Assembly (NCBI GenBank): GCA_039812545.1
Contig: JBDIAR010000120.1
Coordinates: 1-10,842, forward strand
Direction of reading: 5' to 3'
Source: JBDIAR01 sp039812545
GTDB lineage: Bacteria; Actinomycetota; Actinomycetes; Actinomycetales; Dermatophilaceae
Length of the DNA stretch: 10,842 nt
Positions 1 to 7,491 of this stretch are shown here, in pieces; within the stretch, counting starts at the first letter, position 1, and each line of letters starts with the position of its first letter. Below the pieces are notes generated by a model. The model made no database searches and was not told the origin of the DNA. It saw nothing but the letters and a program-made list of their open reading frames with translations. Position numbers and translations under genes: made by a program.

Positions 1-19
1 TCGATTCGCCTCTCTCGGA

Positions 20-772
20 GTGCGTTTGGAGCACAGCGTCGACGTTGTCGACTACCTGAAGACCGCGTTCGACGCCATCTTCCAAGCGGCCGTCGGGACG
101 GTCCTGATCGAGGTCGGCGCCGTGGTGGTCCTCGGAGCCGAGGTGGTGACCACCGTGTTCACCGGATCCCCCGTCGTCGGGGCCATTCTCGCCGGTGGCG
201 TCCCCTGGCTGACCGGCCCGGCGGGCATGTTCGTCCGGGTTCTCATCCAGGCCTCAAACGACGACGGCCGCTTGCTCACCCAGGCCGAATACGACTGGGC
301 CAACGACCAGGTCTTCGACGGAGCGCTCCCGCCGATCGTCACTCTGCGCATCACGCCCTACCTCGGGATCGGCGGGGCACCCTTCACCTTCCCGACCCTG
401 CTGGGTCCGACGTTGATCAATCTGGGCGACACGGCATACGGCAACATCCACACCGCCGAACCCACGTTCATCCACGAACTCGTCCACGCCTGCCAGATCG
501 CCAACTCCACCGATCTGGTGTTCACCACGACGGCCATCGTCACGAAGCTCGCCGATCCGAGGGGTGATTCGTCGTATGCCTACGACGCCGCCGGATTCGA
601 TTACACAAAGGCCGGTTTCGAGGCGCAGGCGCAGATCGTCGAGGACTGGTTCGTCGGGCGCCCGCTCATCGCGCAGACCCCGGACCAGCGCAATCACACC
701 GGACATCCACGCGATCCGGAAAGTCCCTACTATCGCTACCTCACCGACAATGTCCGGACGGGTCACTTCTGA
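20..772 (+). CDS. Putative zincin-like metallopeptidase (HELVH), start uncertain
   Basis: I do not recognise a named family with certainty. The 250-residue product has a hydrophobic, Gly/Val/Ala-rich N-terminal stretch (about residues 20-75, possibly membrane-associated). A zinc-protease-type HELVH follows at residues 152-156 in the context FIHELVHACQ. A later segment, EAQAQIVEDWF (from E201), could supply a third zinc ligand. The arrangement of HExxH, then a Tyr-rich stretch and an E-x-Q-A helix, resembles proteins loosely annotated as Vgr-related or DUF4157-like zincins; that is an inference from memory. No signal-peptide cleavage site is clear. The GTG at 20 is the first start in frame, but no in-frame stop lies between it and the left edge, so the gene may begin outside the window. 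TTG at 26 is another option. It converges on selB and the stop codons overlap; nothing ties it to selenium or formate metabolism. The reading frame is convincing, the function is not. Confidence 0.7.
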   Translation: MRLEHSVDVVDYLKTAFDAIFQAAVGTVLIEVGAVVVLGAEVVTTVFTGSPVVGAILAGGVPWLTGPAGMFVRVLIQASNDDGRLLTQAEYDWANDQVFDGALPPIVTLRITPYLGIGGAPFTFPTLLGPTLINLGDTAYGNIHTAEPTFIHELVHACQIANSTDLVFTTTAIVTKLADPRGDSSYAYDAAGFDYTKAGFEAQAQIVEDWFVGRPLIAQTPDQRNHTGHPRDPESPYYRYLTDNVRTGHF

Positions 773-2655
773 TCGGGACGGACGATCTCGCGGTGGGCGG
801 TGTCGACGCGGCGGGTCCAGCCGCGTCGGTCCAGGTATTCGAGGAGCGGGATGACGGTCCGCCTGGTCATCCCCAGGGCCTGACGCGCCTCGCTGGTGGT
901 GAACGGCTGCGGCAGGCCGGCGAGAACGCGCACGGCCCGGGCGGGGGCGTCCGGGAGCAGCACGACCCCGCCGCCCAGTCGAAGCAGACGGCCGGTGCGT
1001 TCGGCGGCGGCGAGTTCCCGGGCGCCGAGTCCGAGGGCGGCGAGTTCGTCGGCCTCCGGTGCGGCGAACGGCTCGGCCCGCAGTCGGGCCCGGAGCGCCT
1101 CGACTGCGGCCTCGATCGGGCCCAACTCCACGTCCGAACCGGGACGTCGGACGTGACCGCCCTCGATCACGAGTCCCGCCCGGCCCGCGACGGCCGCGAG
1201 CAGGCCGCCGTCGGGCAGTCCGAGGGCGGACTCGGCGGCCCCCGTCGTCGGCCCGGCGGACAGCGGGTCGACGGACGCGCGGTTCGCGACGAGTTCCCCC
1301 AATTCGCCGGACCAACGGTCGAACTCGTCGCCGTCGACCCACCAGTCCCCCACGGCGACAACTCCGGCCGGGGCGCTCGGATCGGGGCCGGTCAGGCCGA
1401 GGGCCACCAGGTGGCTCCGGCGCACCGCCCCGCGACGACGCACCTCCGCCGGTAGGTCCGGGCCGTCGCCGAGCGCCTCGAGATCGCGGGCCCGCCGGGC
1501 CGCGTCGCCACGTCGATCGAGGAGCGGCGGGTCGGCGTCGAGCACGACGACCCCCGCGAGGACACGTCGGCTGCTCGGGTCGCGCAGGACGAGACGGTCC
1601 CCGTGAACGAGCGGCAGGGCGCGATCCAGCCGCAGCCTGCCGTGCTGGGCACCGAACGGGCGCAGCCGGGTCGGAACCGCCGCGGTGCCGACGTGGACGA
1701 CGACGTGTTCGGGCGCCTCGTCGAGGGACGCGCCGCTGACCCCGCGCACGTCCACGAGGGAGGTGGGTACCCAGGCGCCCGGGCTGAGGAGGACGTCCCC
1801 GCGCCGCACCTGCCCCACCGGCACCGCGCGGAGATTGATCGCAAGTCGGCAGGTCGCGGTGGCCACGGTGGTCGACCGGCCCTGGCGCTGGAGGCTGCGC
1901 ACCACGACCGCGGTCGTCCTACTGCCGGACGGTCGCCCCTCGGCCAGCAGGTCGAGACGATCACCGGCGCCCAGGGTCCCCGCGGACAGCGTTCCGGTGA
2001 GCACCGTGCCCGCGCCCGTGATGGTGAACGACCGGTCGATCCAGAAGCGGATCCGAGCAGTCTCCTCGGGCGGCGCGATGCCCGCCAGCAGGTCGTCGAG
2101 CGTCGCCCGCAGGGTGTCCAGCCCAGCCCCGGTCGTCGCCGAGGTTGCCACGACCGGGGCCGTGGCCAGCGCGGTGTCGGCGAGTTCGGCGCGGGCCTGG
2201 GCGGCGACCTCGTCGACCCGGTCCGGGGCGAGGTCGGCCCGGGTCACGACGATGACGCCGTGCCGGATGCCGAGCGCGGCGACCGCGTCCCGGTGGTCAC
2301 TCGACTGCGCGCGCCAGCCCTCGTCGGCGGCCACGACGAAACACACGACGGGAGAAGGCCCGAGGCCGGCGAGCATGTTCCCGAGGAACCGCTCGTGACC
2401 GGGCACGTCCACGAACGCGACCTCGGCTCCGCTGGGCAGCGTGGTCCATCCGAAGCCGAGGTCGATCGTCAGCCCGCGCCGCTGTTCCTCGGCGAACCGA
2501 TCCGGCTCCATCCCGGTCAGGGCACGAACGAGCGTGCTCTTGCCATGATCGACATGGCCTGCGGTGGCGACCACGAATCGTGCCGGATGAGATGAGCCGG
2601 TATGCCGGTGCCCGTCGCCGGTCCGAGCCGTCGGGTCAGTCGACCGGTCAGTCAT
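763..2655 (-). CDS. selB: Selenocysteine-specific elongation factor SelB
   Basis: This GTPase carries Sec-tRNA-Sec to the ribosome and recognises the SECIS hairpin in selenoprotein mRNA. The 630-residue product (E. coli SelB has 614) shows the EF-Tu-like G domain in order: G1 GHVDHGKST at residues 33-41, switch-I RGLTIDLGF around T63, G3 DVPGHE at 83-88, and TRAD at 138-141 in place of the usual NKxD, as is common in SelB. Beta-barrel domains follow to about residue 370, then a long C-terminal region expected to form winged helices. Its last unit, near LGMTRRTVIPLLEYLDRRGWTRR, is typical of the SECIS-binding end. About 25 residues precede the G domain, and the ATG at 2655 is a plausible but not proven start. 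The gene begins 9 nt after the selA stop with only a weak Shine-Dalgarno (GAGCGG), suggesting translational coupling. Its last 10 nt overlap the convergent neighbour. Confidence 0.96.
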   Translation of the reverse strand: MTDRSTDPTARTGDGHRHTGSSHPARFVVATAGHVDHGKSTLVRALTGMEPDRFAEEQRRGLTIDLGFGWTTLPSGAEVAFVDVPGHERFLGNMLAGLGPSPVVCFVVAADEGWRAQSSDHRDAVAALGIRHGVIVVTRADLAPDRVDEVAAQARAELADTALATAPVVATSATTGAGLDTLRATLDDLLAGIAPPEETARIRFWIDRSFTITGAGTVLTGTLSAGTLGAGDRLDLLAEGRPSGSRTTAVVVRSLQRQGRSTTVATATCRLAINLRAVPVGQVRRGDVLLSPGAWVPTSLVDVRGVSGASLDEAPEHVVVHVGTAAVPTRLRPFGAQHGRLRLDRALPLVHGDRLVLRDPSSRRVLAGVVVLDADPPLLDRRGDAARRARDLEALGDGPDLPAEVRRRGAVRRSHLVALGLTGPDPSAPAGVVAVGDWWVDGDEFDRWSGELGELVANRASVDPLSAGPTTGAAESALGLPDGGLLAAVAGRAGLVIEGGHVRRPGSDVELGPIEAAVEALRARLRAEPFAAPEADELAALGLGARELAAAERTGRLLRLGGGVVLLPDAPARAVRVLAGLPQPFTTSEARQALGMTRRTVIPLLEYLDRRGWTRRVDTAHREIVRPDQK

Positions 2656-2664
2656 CGTGGCCGC

Positions 2665-3984
2665 TCACGTCGGTTCGCGCGGGCGGTCGGGCGGTCGGGC
2701 GGCCAGGATGGCCGCGACGACGGCGGTGTCGTCGGACTCGGGTACACACCTCAGATCCACCAGGCATACCCCGCCGTGGACCCGTGGGAGCACGGCCGGC
2801 GAGCCCGACCGCAGCGGGGCGGCATACGACTGCGGCAGGGACACCGCCCACCCGGACAACGGCACCCCGGGTGCCCCGCCTCCCCCGACCCGGCCGTCGT
2901 GCGGGACGACTTCGCCGCCGACGGCATCGGCCAGGCTACGGGTGCGTTCCAGGAGACGGTCCGGGTCGGCATGGAGTGCGGCGTCGACCGGTGACTGCGG
3001 GCCGCGCAGCGTGGCCTCGACGGCGGCCAGGGTGAGCTTGTCGACCCGAAAGGCCCGAGCGAGGGGGTGACGGGCGAGTCGCGTGATCAGCTCTGCCCGA
3101 CCGAGCAGCAGGCCGCCCTGCGGACCGCCGAACAGCTTGTCGCAGCTGGCGGTGACGACATCCGCGCCGGCGGTGAGCGTGGTGGTGGCGTCCGGTTCGT
3201 CGGGCAGCGCGGGATCTGGGTGCAACAACCCCGAACCCAGGTCGACGACGAGGGGTATGCCGGCGCGTCGGGTCAGGGCGGCGAGGTCGGCGACGCTCAC
3301 ACCGGCGGTGAATCCTTCGACCCGGAAGTTGCTCGGGTGCACCTTGAGCAGGACACCGGTCTCGGCGCCGATGGCGTCGGCGTAGTCGCGCAGGTGGGTC
3401 CGATTCGTGGTGCCCACCTCACGCAGCCGGGCGCCCGTCGAGGTGATGAGGTCGGGGAGCCGAAAGCCGGCGCCGATCTCGATGAGTTCGCCTCTGCTCA
3501 CGACGACGTCGCGCCCGGCGGCCAGCGCCGTCGTGGCGAGGAGGAGCGCGGCGGCGCCGTTGTTGACGACCAGCGCGTCCCCTGCGGCCGGGCAGGCCGC
3601 CAGCAGCGCCTGGCGCGCGCCGATCCCACGGCGCGAGCGCAGGCCGGTGGCCAGGTCGAGTTCGACGTCGACATAGCCCGACGCGTCGACGATCGCGGCG
3701 ACGGCCTCGCGGGAGAGCGGGGCCCGGCCGAGGTTGGTGTGCACGACGACGCCGGTGGCGTTGAGGACGGGCCGCAGGGTCGACGCCCGATGATCTGACA
3801 GGCGTTGGACGAGAGCGGCACCGACGCCTTCGGGAGCGATGGCGCCGGTTCGGGCGGCGTCCTGGACGGCGGCGATCTCGGCGCGGATCACGCGCTCTGC
3901 CAACCGTTCTCGCGCCCTCGCCACCTCGGGCTGGGCGAGCAGGGCGTCCGTGCGAGGAATACGGCGCCGGGCATCCTCGGTCAT
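2665..3984 (-). CDS. selA: L-seryl-tRNA(Sec) selenium transferase SelA
   Basis: This PLP enzyme converts seryl-tRNA-Sec to selenocysteinyl-tRNA-Sec using selenophosphate; in bacteria it is a large homodecamer in the cytoplasm. The 439-residue product (E. coli has 463) has a helical N-terminal tRNA-binding region (about 1-65) and the family signature NATGVVVHTNLGRAPLS at about 75-91. The PLP site is SCDKLFGGPQGG, with the presumed Schiff-base lysine at K283. The VVDLGSGLL segment (about 246-254) and a C-terminal small domain complete the family pattern. ATG at 3984 is supported by GAGGAG four bases upstream and by an N-terminus (RIPRTDALLAQPEV) typical of SelA. The gene lies 48 bp downstream of selC and 9 bp upstream of selB, so selC-selA-selB is probably one transcript. 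I see no disrupted motif. Confidence 0.97.
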   Translation of the reverse strand: MTEDARRRIPRTDALLAQPEVARARERLAERVIRAEIAAVQDAARTGAIAPEGVGAALVQRLSDHRASTLRPVLNATGVVVHTNLGRAPLSREAVAAIVDASGYVDVELDLATGLRSRRGIGARQALLAACPAAGDALVVNNGAAALLLATTALAAGRDVVVSRGELIEIGAGFRLPDLITSTGARLREVGTTNRTHLRDYADAIGAETGVLLKVHPSNFRVEGFTAGVSVADLAALTRRAGIPLVVDLGSGLLHPDPALPDEPDATTTLTAGADVVTASCDKLFGGPQGGLLLGRAELITRLARHPLARAFRVDKLTLAAVEATLRGPQSPVDAALHADPDRLLERTRSLADAVGGEVVPHDGRVGGGGAPGVPLSGWAVSLPQSYAAPLRSGSPAVLPRVHGGVCLVDLRCVPESDDTAVVAAILAARPPDRPREPT

Positions 3985-3988
3985 CGCG

Positions 3989-3994
3989 CTCCTC
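3989..3994 (-). promoter_or_regulatory. Ribosome binding site of selA
   Basis: GAGGAG on the minus strand, four bases before the selA ATG, is a strong Shine-Dalgarno match and fixes the start at 3984. It lies in the 48-bp gap between the 3' end of selC and selA, consistent with a message that continues past the tRNA and is freed by tRNA processing. Confidence 0.75.
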
Positions 3995-4032
3995 GATCTG
4001 CTGACGTCGACCGGTCGGCCGACGAGAACACC

Positions 4033-4127
4033 TGGCGGAGGCGGACGGGAATCGAACCCGCCAGGCCGAGCTACTCGGCCTCACCGGTTTTGAAGACCGG
4101 GGAGCCCACCAGGACCCAGACGCCTCC
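4033..4127 (-). tRNA. selC: tRNA-Sec (anticodon UCA), selC
   Basis: This is the UGA-decoding tRNA charged with serine and then converted to selenocysteine. The gene is 95 nt including an encoded CCA (4035-4033), the same length as E. coli selC. The parts are: acceptor 5' strand from 4127, with discriminator G at 4036; a six-pair D stem (4117-4112 with 4107-4102) around a four-base TGGT loop; an anticodon stem CCGGT/ACCGG around loop CTTCAAA, with the UCA anticodon at 4093-4091; a long variable arm with an eight-pair perfect stem (4081-4074 with 4070-4063) and a three-base loop; and a T arm with loop TTCGATT (4056-4050). The extra-long variable arm, six-pair D stem and UCA anticodon identify tRNA-Sec rather than a serine or suppressor tRNA. 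In the canonical 8+5 fold, pair eight would be a U-C mismatch, whereas a 7+6 division pairs fully. It heads the selA-selB cluster. Confidence 0.97.
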
Positions 4128-4134
4128 TCGCCCC

Positions 4135-4151
4135 ACGCTAGGCACACGCTA
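4135..4151 (-). promoter_or_regulatory. Candidate promoter of selC-selA-selB, two tandem -10 hexamers
   Basis: On the minus strand TAGCGT occurs twice, at 4140-4135 and 4151-4146, inside an 11-bp-spaced direct repeat of the octamer CTAGCGTG. The proximal copy fits an actinobacterial TANNNT -10 and lies seven bases before the mature tRNA 5' end, so transcription could start at or next to base 1 of the tRNA. A TTGCCC at 4170-4165 resembles a -35 but its spacing to either -10 (24 or 13 bp) is poor. The promoter is inferred from position and pattern only. Confidence 0.4.
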
Positions 4152-4230
4152 GCAATCGGCTCCCGGGCAATCGACCCCGCGGCCCCGCGGCCCGCTGCCA
4201 CGCGCGGCCCTCACCTCAACGCACCCGCAT

Positions 4231-4236
4231 TAGGCT
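4231..4236 (+). promoter_or_regulatory. Candidate -10 element for a leaderless selD transcript
   Basis: TAGGCT matches the TANNNT -10 pattern and ends seven bases before the selD GTG, which would place the transcription start at or next to the start codon. Leaderless mRNAs with this geometry are common in actinobacteria. No Shine-Dalgarno precedes the GTG, which fits. I see no convincing -35. Confidence 0.45.
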
Positions 4237-4243
4237 CGGCCGG

Positions 4244-5239
4244 GTGACCGGTAGCGCCGAGACCATCGCCCGCCTCACCTCGTATGCCCACGGCGGGGGT
4301 TGCGCCTGCAAGATCCCGGCCGGGGAGTTGGAGTATGCCGTCCGCGGCCTTGTCGGGCAGGCGGGTCCCGACGTGCTCGTCGGGCTCGACGACGGGGACG
4401 ACGCGGCGGCGGTCCGGGTCCGCGGCGACCTCGCCGTCTTGTCGACGGCGGACTTCTTCACGCCGGTGGTCGACGACGCCTACGACTGGGGTCGGATCGC
4501 CGCCGCCAATGCCCTCTCCGACATCTACGCCATGGGCGGACGCCCGGTGATGGCGATCAACCTGGTCGGCTGGCCGCGCGGCATACTCCCCCTCGAACTC
4601 CTTTCGGAAGTCCTCCGCGGCGGGATGGACGTCGGGGCATCGGCGGGCTGCCCCGTCCTCGGCGGCCACACGATCGACGAACCGGAACCGAAGTACGGCC
4701 TCGCGGTGACCGGTGTCGCGGACCCGGATCGGTTGCTGCGCAACGACGCCGCCGTCGCGGGCCGGCCCCTGACGTTGACCAAGCCGATCGGGGTCGGGCT
4801 GCTCAACAACCGCCACAAACAGACCGGCGAGGTCTTCCGCGCGGCGATCGACGTGATGACGGGTCTCAATCGCGAGGCCGCCGAAGCGGCCCTCGCGGCG
4901 GGGGCGAGAGCGGCGACCGATGTGACGGGGTTCGGGTTGCTGGGGCATCTGCACAAGCTGTGTCGTGCCTCCGGCGTGGGGGCGGTCCTCGAGCGCGCCG
5001 CCGTGCCGGTCGTCGACGGCGCCCGGGAGGCGCTGCGGGACGGTTTCGTCTCCGGCGGCAGCCGCCGAAACCTGGACTGGGTCCGGCCGCACCTGCAGCC
5101 CGGCGCCGACGTGACCGAGGACGATCTCATCCTGCTCGCCGACGCCCAGACGTCCGGGGGCCTACTCGTCGTCGGCGAGGTGCCCGGCTACCCGGTGATC
5201 GGACACACCACCGACGGTGCGGGGATCGGCATACGGTGA
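4244..5239 (+). CDS. selD: Selenide, water dikinase (selenophosphate synthetase) SelD
   Basis: SelD uses ATP, selenide and water to make selenophosphate, the selenium donor for SelA. The 331-residue product has the N-terminal catalytic loop HGGGCACKIP, with C20 at the position that is Cys or Sec in the family and K23 as the conserved lysine. Metal/ATP-binding acidic residues follow in GLDDGDD (about 48-53), STADFF (D70), LSDIYAMGG (D93) and ATDVTGFG (D226). GGHTIDEPEPKYGL (140-153) and AQTSGGLL (301-308) are further family signatures. The catalytic residue is Cys, so SelD does not depend on Sec insertion. The C-terminus is short: the stretch usually found between TSGGLL and the final strands is reduced to a few residues. 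GTG at 4244 is chosen because the catalytic loop sits at the usual distance. The gene diverges from selC across 116 bp and converges on the nrfD-like gene with a 45-bp gap. Confidence 0.96.
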   Translation: MTGSAETIARLTSYAHGGGCACKIPAGELEYAVRGLVGQAGPDVLVGLDDGDDAAAVRVRGDLAVLSTADFFTPVVDDAYDWGRIAAANALSDIYAMGGRPVMAINLVGWPRGILPLELLSEVLRGGMDVGASAGCPVLGGHTIDEPEPKYGLAVTGVADPDRLLRNDAAVAGRPLTLTKPIGVGLLNNRHKQTGEVFRAAIDVMTGLNREAAEAALAAGARAATDVTGFGLLGHLHKLCRASGVGAVLERAAVPVVDGAREALRDGFVSGGSRRNLDWVRPHLQPGADVTEDDLILLADAQTSGGLLVVGEVPGYPVIGHTTDGAGIGIR

Positions 5240-5284
5240 GCTCCGGCGGACGGGCCGGCGTGACGAACGAGCAGAGATCAGGGC

Positions 5285-6418
5285 TCAACCAAGGGTGGTG
5301 ATCGAGTCGCCGGTGCTGCCGGCGGCCCGCCTGGCCGCGAGCCGGCGTCGTTGCGGCTCAACGGTATAGCGCGGATCGCGAGCGGACGCCAGGCCCGCCT
5401 CGAAGACCCCGAACCGGGTCAGGGCGGATGCTCCGATGAGGGCGACGCCGCTCGCGATCGCCCCAACGCGTGTGCGGCCGAAGAACACCGTCCCGAGGAC
5501 GCCGGCGAGGGCCATCCGTTCGCTCAGCCTCAGCAGGTGGCCGGCGCGTCCCTCGTGCAGGGGTTCGGCGGCGACCGGATCCATCCGGCTCTCCATGTAT
5601 TTCATCGCCGTGATGTCGCAGACCGCTCCGAGGACACCGAGCAGGCGGGCCGGACCGGTCTCCCGCACGGGTGTGGTGATCATCGCCAGCCCCGCCCCGG
5701 CCAGGCTGGCCGAGCTGACGAAGACGAACGGCAGGTCCCGATGCGCGGCATTCCACGTCGGGTTCGCGGTGTCGGAGAGCAGGACGGCGGTGTATGCCGC
5801 GAGCGGCGGCCCGAAGGCGGCCGCCTCGAAGCCGGCGAGGGGTTCCACGACCTGGAGGACGCCGCGCAGCGGACCGAGTGGGAGGCGCTGCCCGGTCAGG
5901 CGATCGACCTCGGCCGCGCCGGCCACGCCCATGCCGGCGCTGAAGGCCGTGAGAATCCAGGAGCCGATCGACATCGGCGAGGTGAGCTTGACCGTGCGAA
6001 GCATGTTGTAGAACCGGTCCGGTCGACCGAGATCCTTGACGAGCGCCGCCCCGCCGAACCCGACCGCGGCGAGGGCGCCCAGACGAGCGTTGCGGCACAA
6101 CAGGTCCCGGCCGGTGACCTGGGCGCCGAAGGCGAGCAGACTCGACCCGGCTGCGATGCCGCCGAGCGCGAGATAGGCCGGGACTTCGGGGCCCCACGGC
6201 GGCGGTTTGACGATGTTGTGCCCGTAGTACGACGTGAACCGCGCCTCGGGGACCATCAGCATCTCGGCGGAGCCGTCGGTGCGGCCCTGCGGCGACGTCC
6301 TCTTCTTGCGTCGCCCACCCGCGAGGCGCCGCAGCCGTCGGCTCTCGGGCTCCGGCGGGCGGTACTGGTCGAGCTCCGACGGCGTCATCTGCGATCCTGC
6401 CTTGTCCGGCCCGGTCAT
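5285..6418 (-). CDS. nrfD: NrfD-like membrane subunit of formate dehydrogenase
   Basis: This is the probable quinone-reactive integral membrane subunit of the complex, in the NrfD/polysulfide reductase family. The 377-residue product begins with a charged, Arg/Lys-rich cytoplasmic-type extension (about 1-75, including RRLRRLAGGRRKKR). About eight hydrophobic segments follow, near 78-100, 109-127, 150-171, 192-214, 229-248, 256-273, 300-313 and 317-334. The PAYLALGGIAAGSSLLA segment at the first helix and GRPDRFYNMLR in the following loop are typical of NrfD proteins in actinobacterial formate dehydrogenases. The protein lacks the four-helix dihaem cytochrome b pattern of E. coli FdnI. The frame stays open upstream of 6418, but that part overlaps the Fe-S gene. 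The ATG at 6418 forms an ATGA overlap with the upstream stop, which argues for coupled translation; a second ATG at 6388 is possible. It is the last gene of the operon. Confidence 0.88.
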   Translation of the reverse strand: MTGPDKAGSQMTPSELDQYRPPEPESRRLRRLAGGRRKKRTSPQGRTDGSAEMLMVPEARFTSYYGHNIVKPPPWGPEVPAYLALGGIAAGSSLLAFGAQVTGRDLLCRNARLGALAAVGFGGAALVKDLGRPDRFYNMLRTVKLTSPMSIGSWILTAFSAGMGVAGAAEVDRLTGQRLPLGPLRGVLQVVEPLAGFEAAAFGPPLAAYTAVLLSDTANPTWNAAHRDLPFVFVSSASLAGAGLAMITTPVRETGPARLLGVLGAVCDITAMKYMESRMDPVAAEPLHEGRAGHLLRLSERMALAGVLGTVFFGRTRVGAIASGVALIGASALTRFGVFEAGLASARDPRYTVEPQRRRLAARRAAGSTGDSITTLG

Positions 6419-7491
6419 GGCCGACCCTGTCCTTTCCGAGCTCCCAGGAAGGCGAGGGCGGCCGCGCCGATCATGCCGAGCGCCGCGACACCGGCACGGT
6501 TGAACATCGTGGACAGGTCCGCGGTCGGCACCCGCGGGTCCGGCGGCAGGCCGTAGACCTCCGGTTCGTCGAGGAGGAGGAAGACCGCCCCGGTGCCGCC
6601 TACCCCGTCCAACTCGTTGGCGCCGTAAAGTCGCGCCTCGGTCATGCCCTGCGCGTGCAGTTCGGCGACCCGGGCCCGAGCGCCCGCGACCAGGTCGTCG
6701 TGGTCGCCGAATCTGATCGAGGTGGTCGGGCAGGTCTTGGCGCAGGCCGGCGTCTCGTCGTCGATCAGGCGGTCGTAACAGAGCGTGCACTTCTGCGCGA
6801 CGCCCCGGTTGGGGATCTCGGGCTGCTCGCCCTTTCGCTCGCCCCGACCGGTCGCGGGCTCGACGGTGCCGTCGCCGCGCCGCTCGATGACACCGAACGG
6901 GCAGCCGGCCACGCAGGTGCCACAGCCGTTGCACACGTCGTGTTGCACCAGCACGGTGCCGAACTCGGTCCGCATGATCGCGCCGGTCGGACAGACGTCG
7001 AGGCAGCCGGCGTGCGTGCAGTGCTTGCACACGTCGGAGGCCATCAGCCAACGGAACTCAGGGGTGTCCGGTGGACGCCATCGCGGCTCGACCCCGTCGT
7101 GACCCGGCGTCGGCGCGGACCTGACCACCGGCATACCGAGACCCACGAGACGACGACCGGACTCGCGCGCCTGCTCGATTCGCTCGCGATCCTGCTCGAC
7201 AAAGGCGACGTGGCGCCACGTGCCGGCCCCGAGGGCCTGGGTGTTGTCGTACGACCAGCCGGTCAGCTCGAGGTCGCCATCACGCGGGTTGCGGTTCCAC
7301 TCCTTGCAGGCGACCTCGCAGGCCTTGCAGCCGATACAGATCGAGGTGTCGGTGAAGAAACCCTTGCGCGGCTTGGGAATCGGCCAGTTGGCGTCCGCGG
7401 CCGGGTCGGTCGGACCGGCGAGCTGGTGGCCGAAGACGTCAATGCCGTGCCGAGCGTGCGGCTGCTGTCGGGTGCTCAATAGCGCGTCCAT
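6415..7491 (-). CDS. fdnH: Formate dehydrogenase iron-sulfur (beta) subunit, FdnH-like
   Basis: This electron-transfer subunit links the catalytic subunit to the membrane protein. The 358-residue product has four ferredoxin-type cysteine groups: C52-x2-C55-x2-C58-x3-C62; C155-x2-C158-x4-C163-x3-C167; C187-x2-C190-x2-C193-x3-C197; and C235-x2-C238 with C250-x3-C254. These are consistent with four [4Fe-4S] clusters, as in E. coli FdnH. Near the end a single hydrophobic helix (about 332-350) resembles the C-terminal anchor of FdnH. Between the first and second groups lies an insertion rich in Arg and Pro (about 85-145). ATG at 7491 is preceded by GAGGAAGG and lies inside the end of the catalytic-subunit gene (16-nt overlap). 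The open frame extends much further upstream only as an out-of-frame shadow of that gene. The stop overlaps the next start as ATGA, so all three subunits are probably made together. Confidence 0.94.
   Translation of the reverse strand: MDALLSTRQQPHARHGIDVFGHQLAGPTDPAADANWPIPKPRKGFFTDTSICIGCKACEVACKEWNRNPRDGDLELTGWSYDNTQALGAGTWRHVAFVEQDRERIEQARESGRRLVGLGMPVVRSAPTPGHDGVEPRWRPPDTPEFRWLMASDVCKHCTHAGCLDVCPTGAIMRTEFGTVLVQHDVCNGCGTCVAGCPFGVIERRGDGTVEPATGRGERKGEQPEIPNRGVAQKCTLCYDRLIDDETPACAKTCPTTSIRFGDHDDLVAGARARVAELHAQGMTEARLYGANELDGVGGTGAVFLLLDEPEVYGLPPDPRVPTADLSTMFNRAGVAALGMIGAAALAFLGARKGQGRP

Noticed and set aside
4033..4127. tRNA-Ser or an opal suppressor tRNA
   Set aside because: The UCA anticodon, six-pair D stem with a four-base loop, long variable arm and position before selA and selB all indicate tRNA-Sec.
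5240..5284. Bidirectional terminator between selD and the NrfD-like gene
   Set aside because: Only a five-pair hairpin (CCGGC 5243-5247 with GCCGG 5254-5258) is visible, with no T-tract on either side; in a G+C-rich spacer this can be chance.
6419..7051. Extended N-terminus of the NrfD-like frame
   Set aside because: It overlaps the Fe-S gene in another frame and gives Arg-rich low-complexity sequence; the ATGA junction supports 6418.
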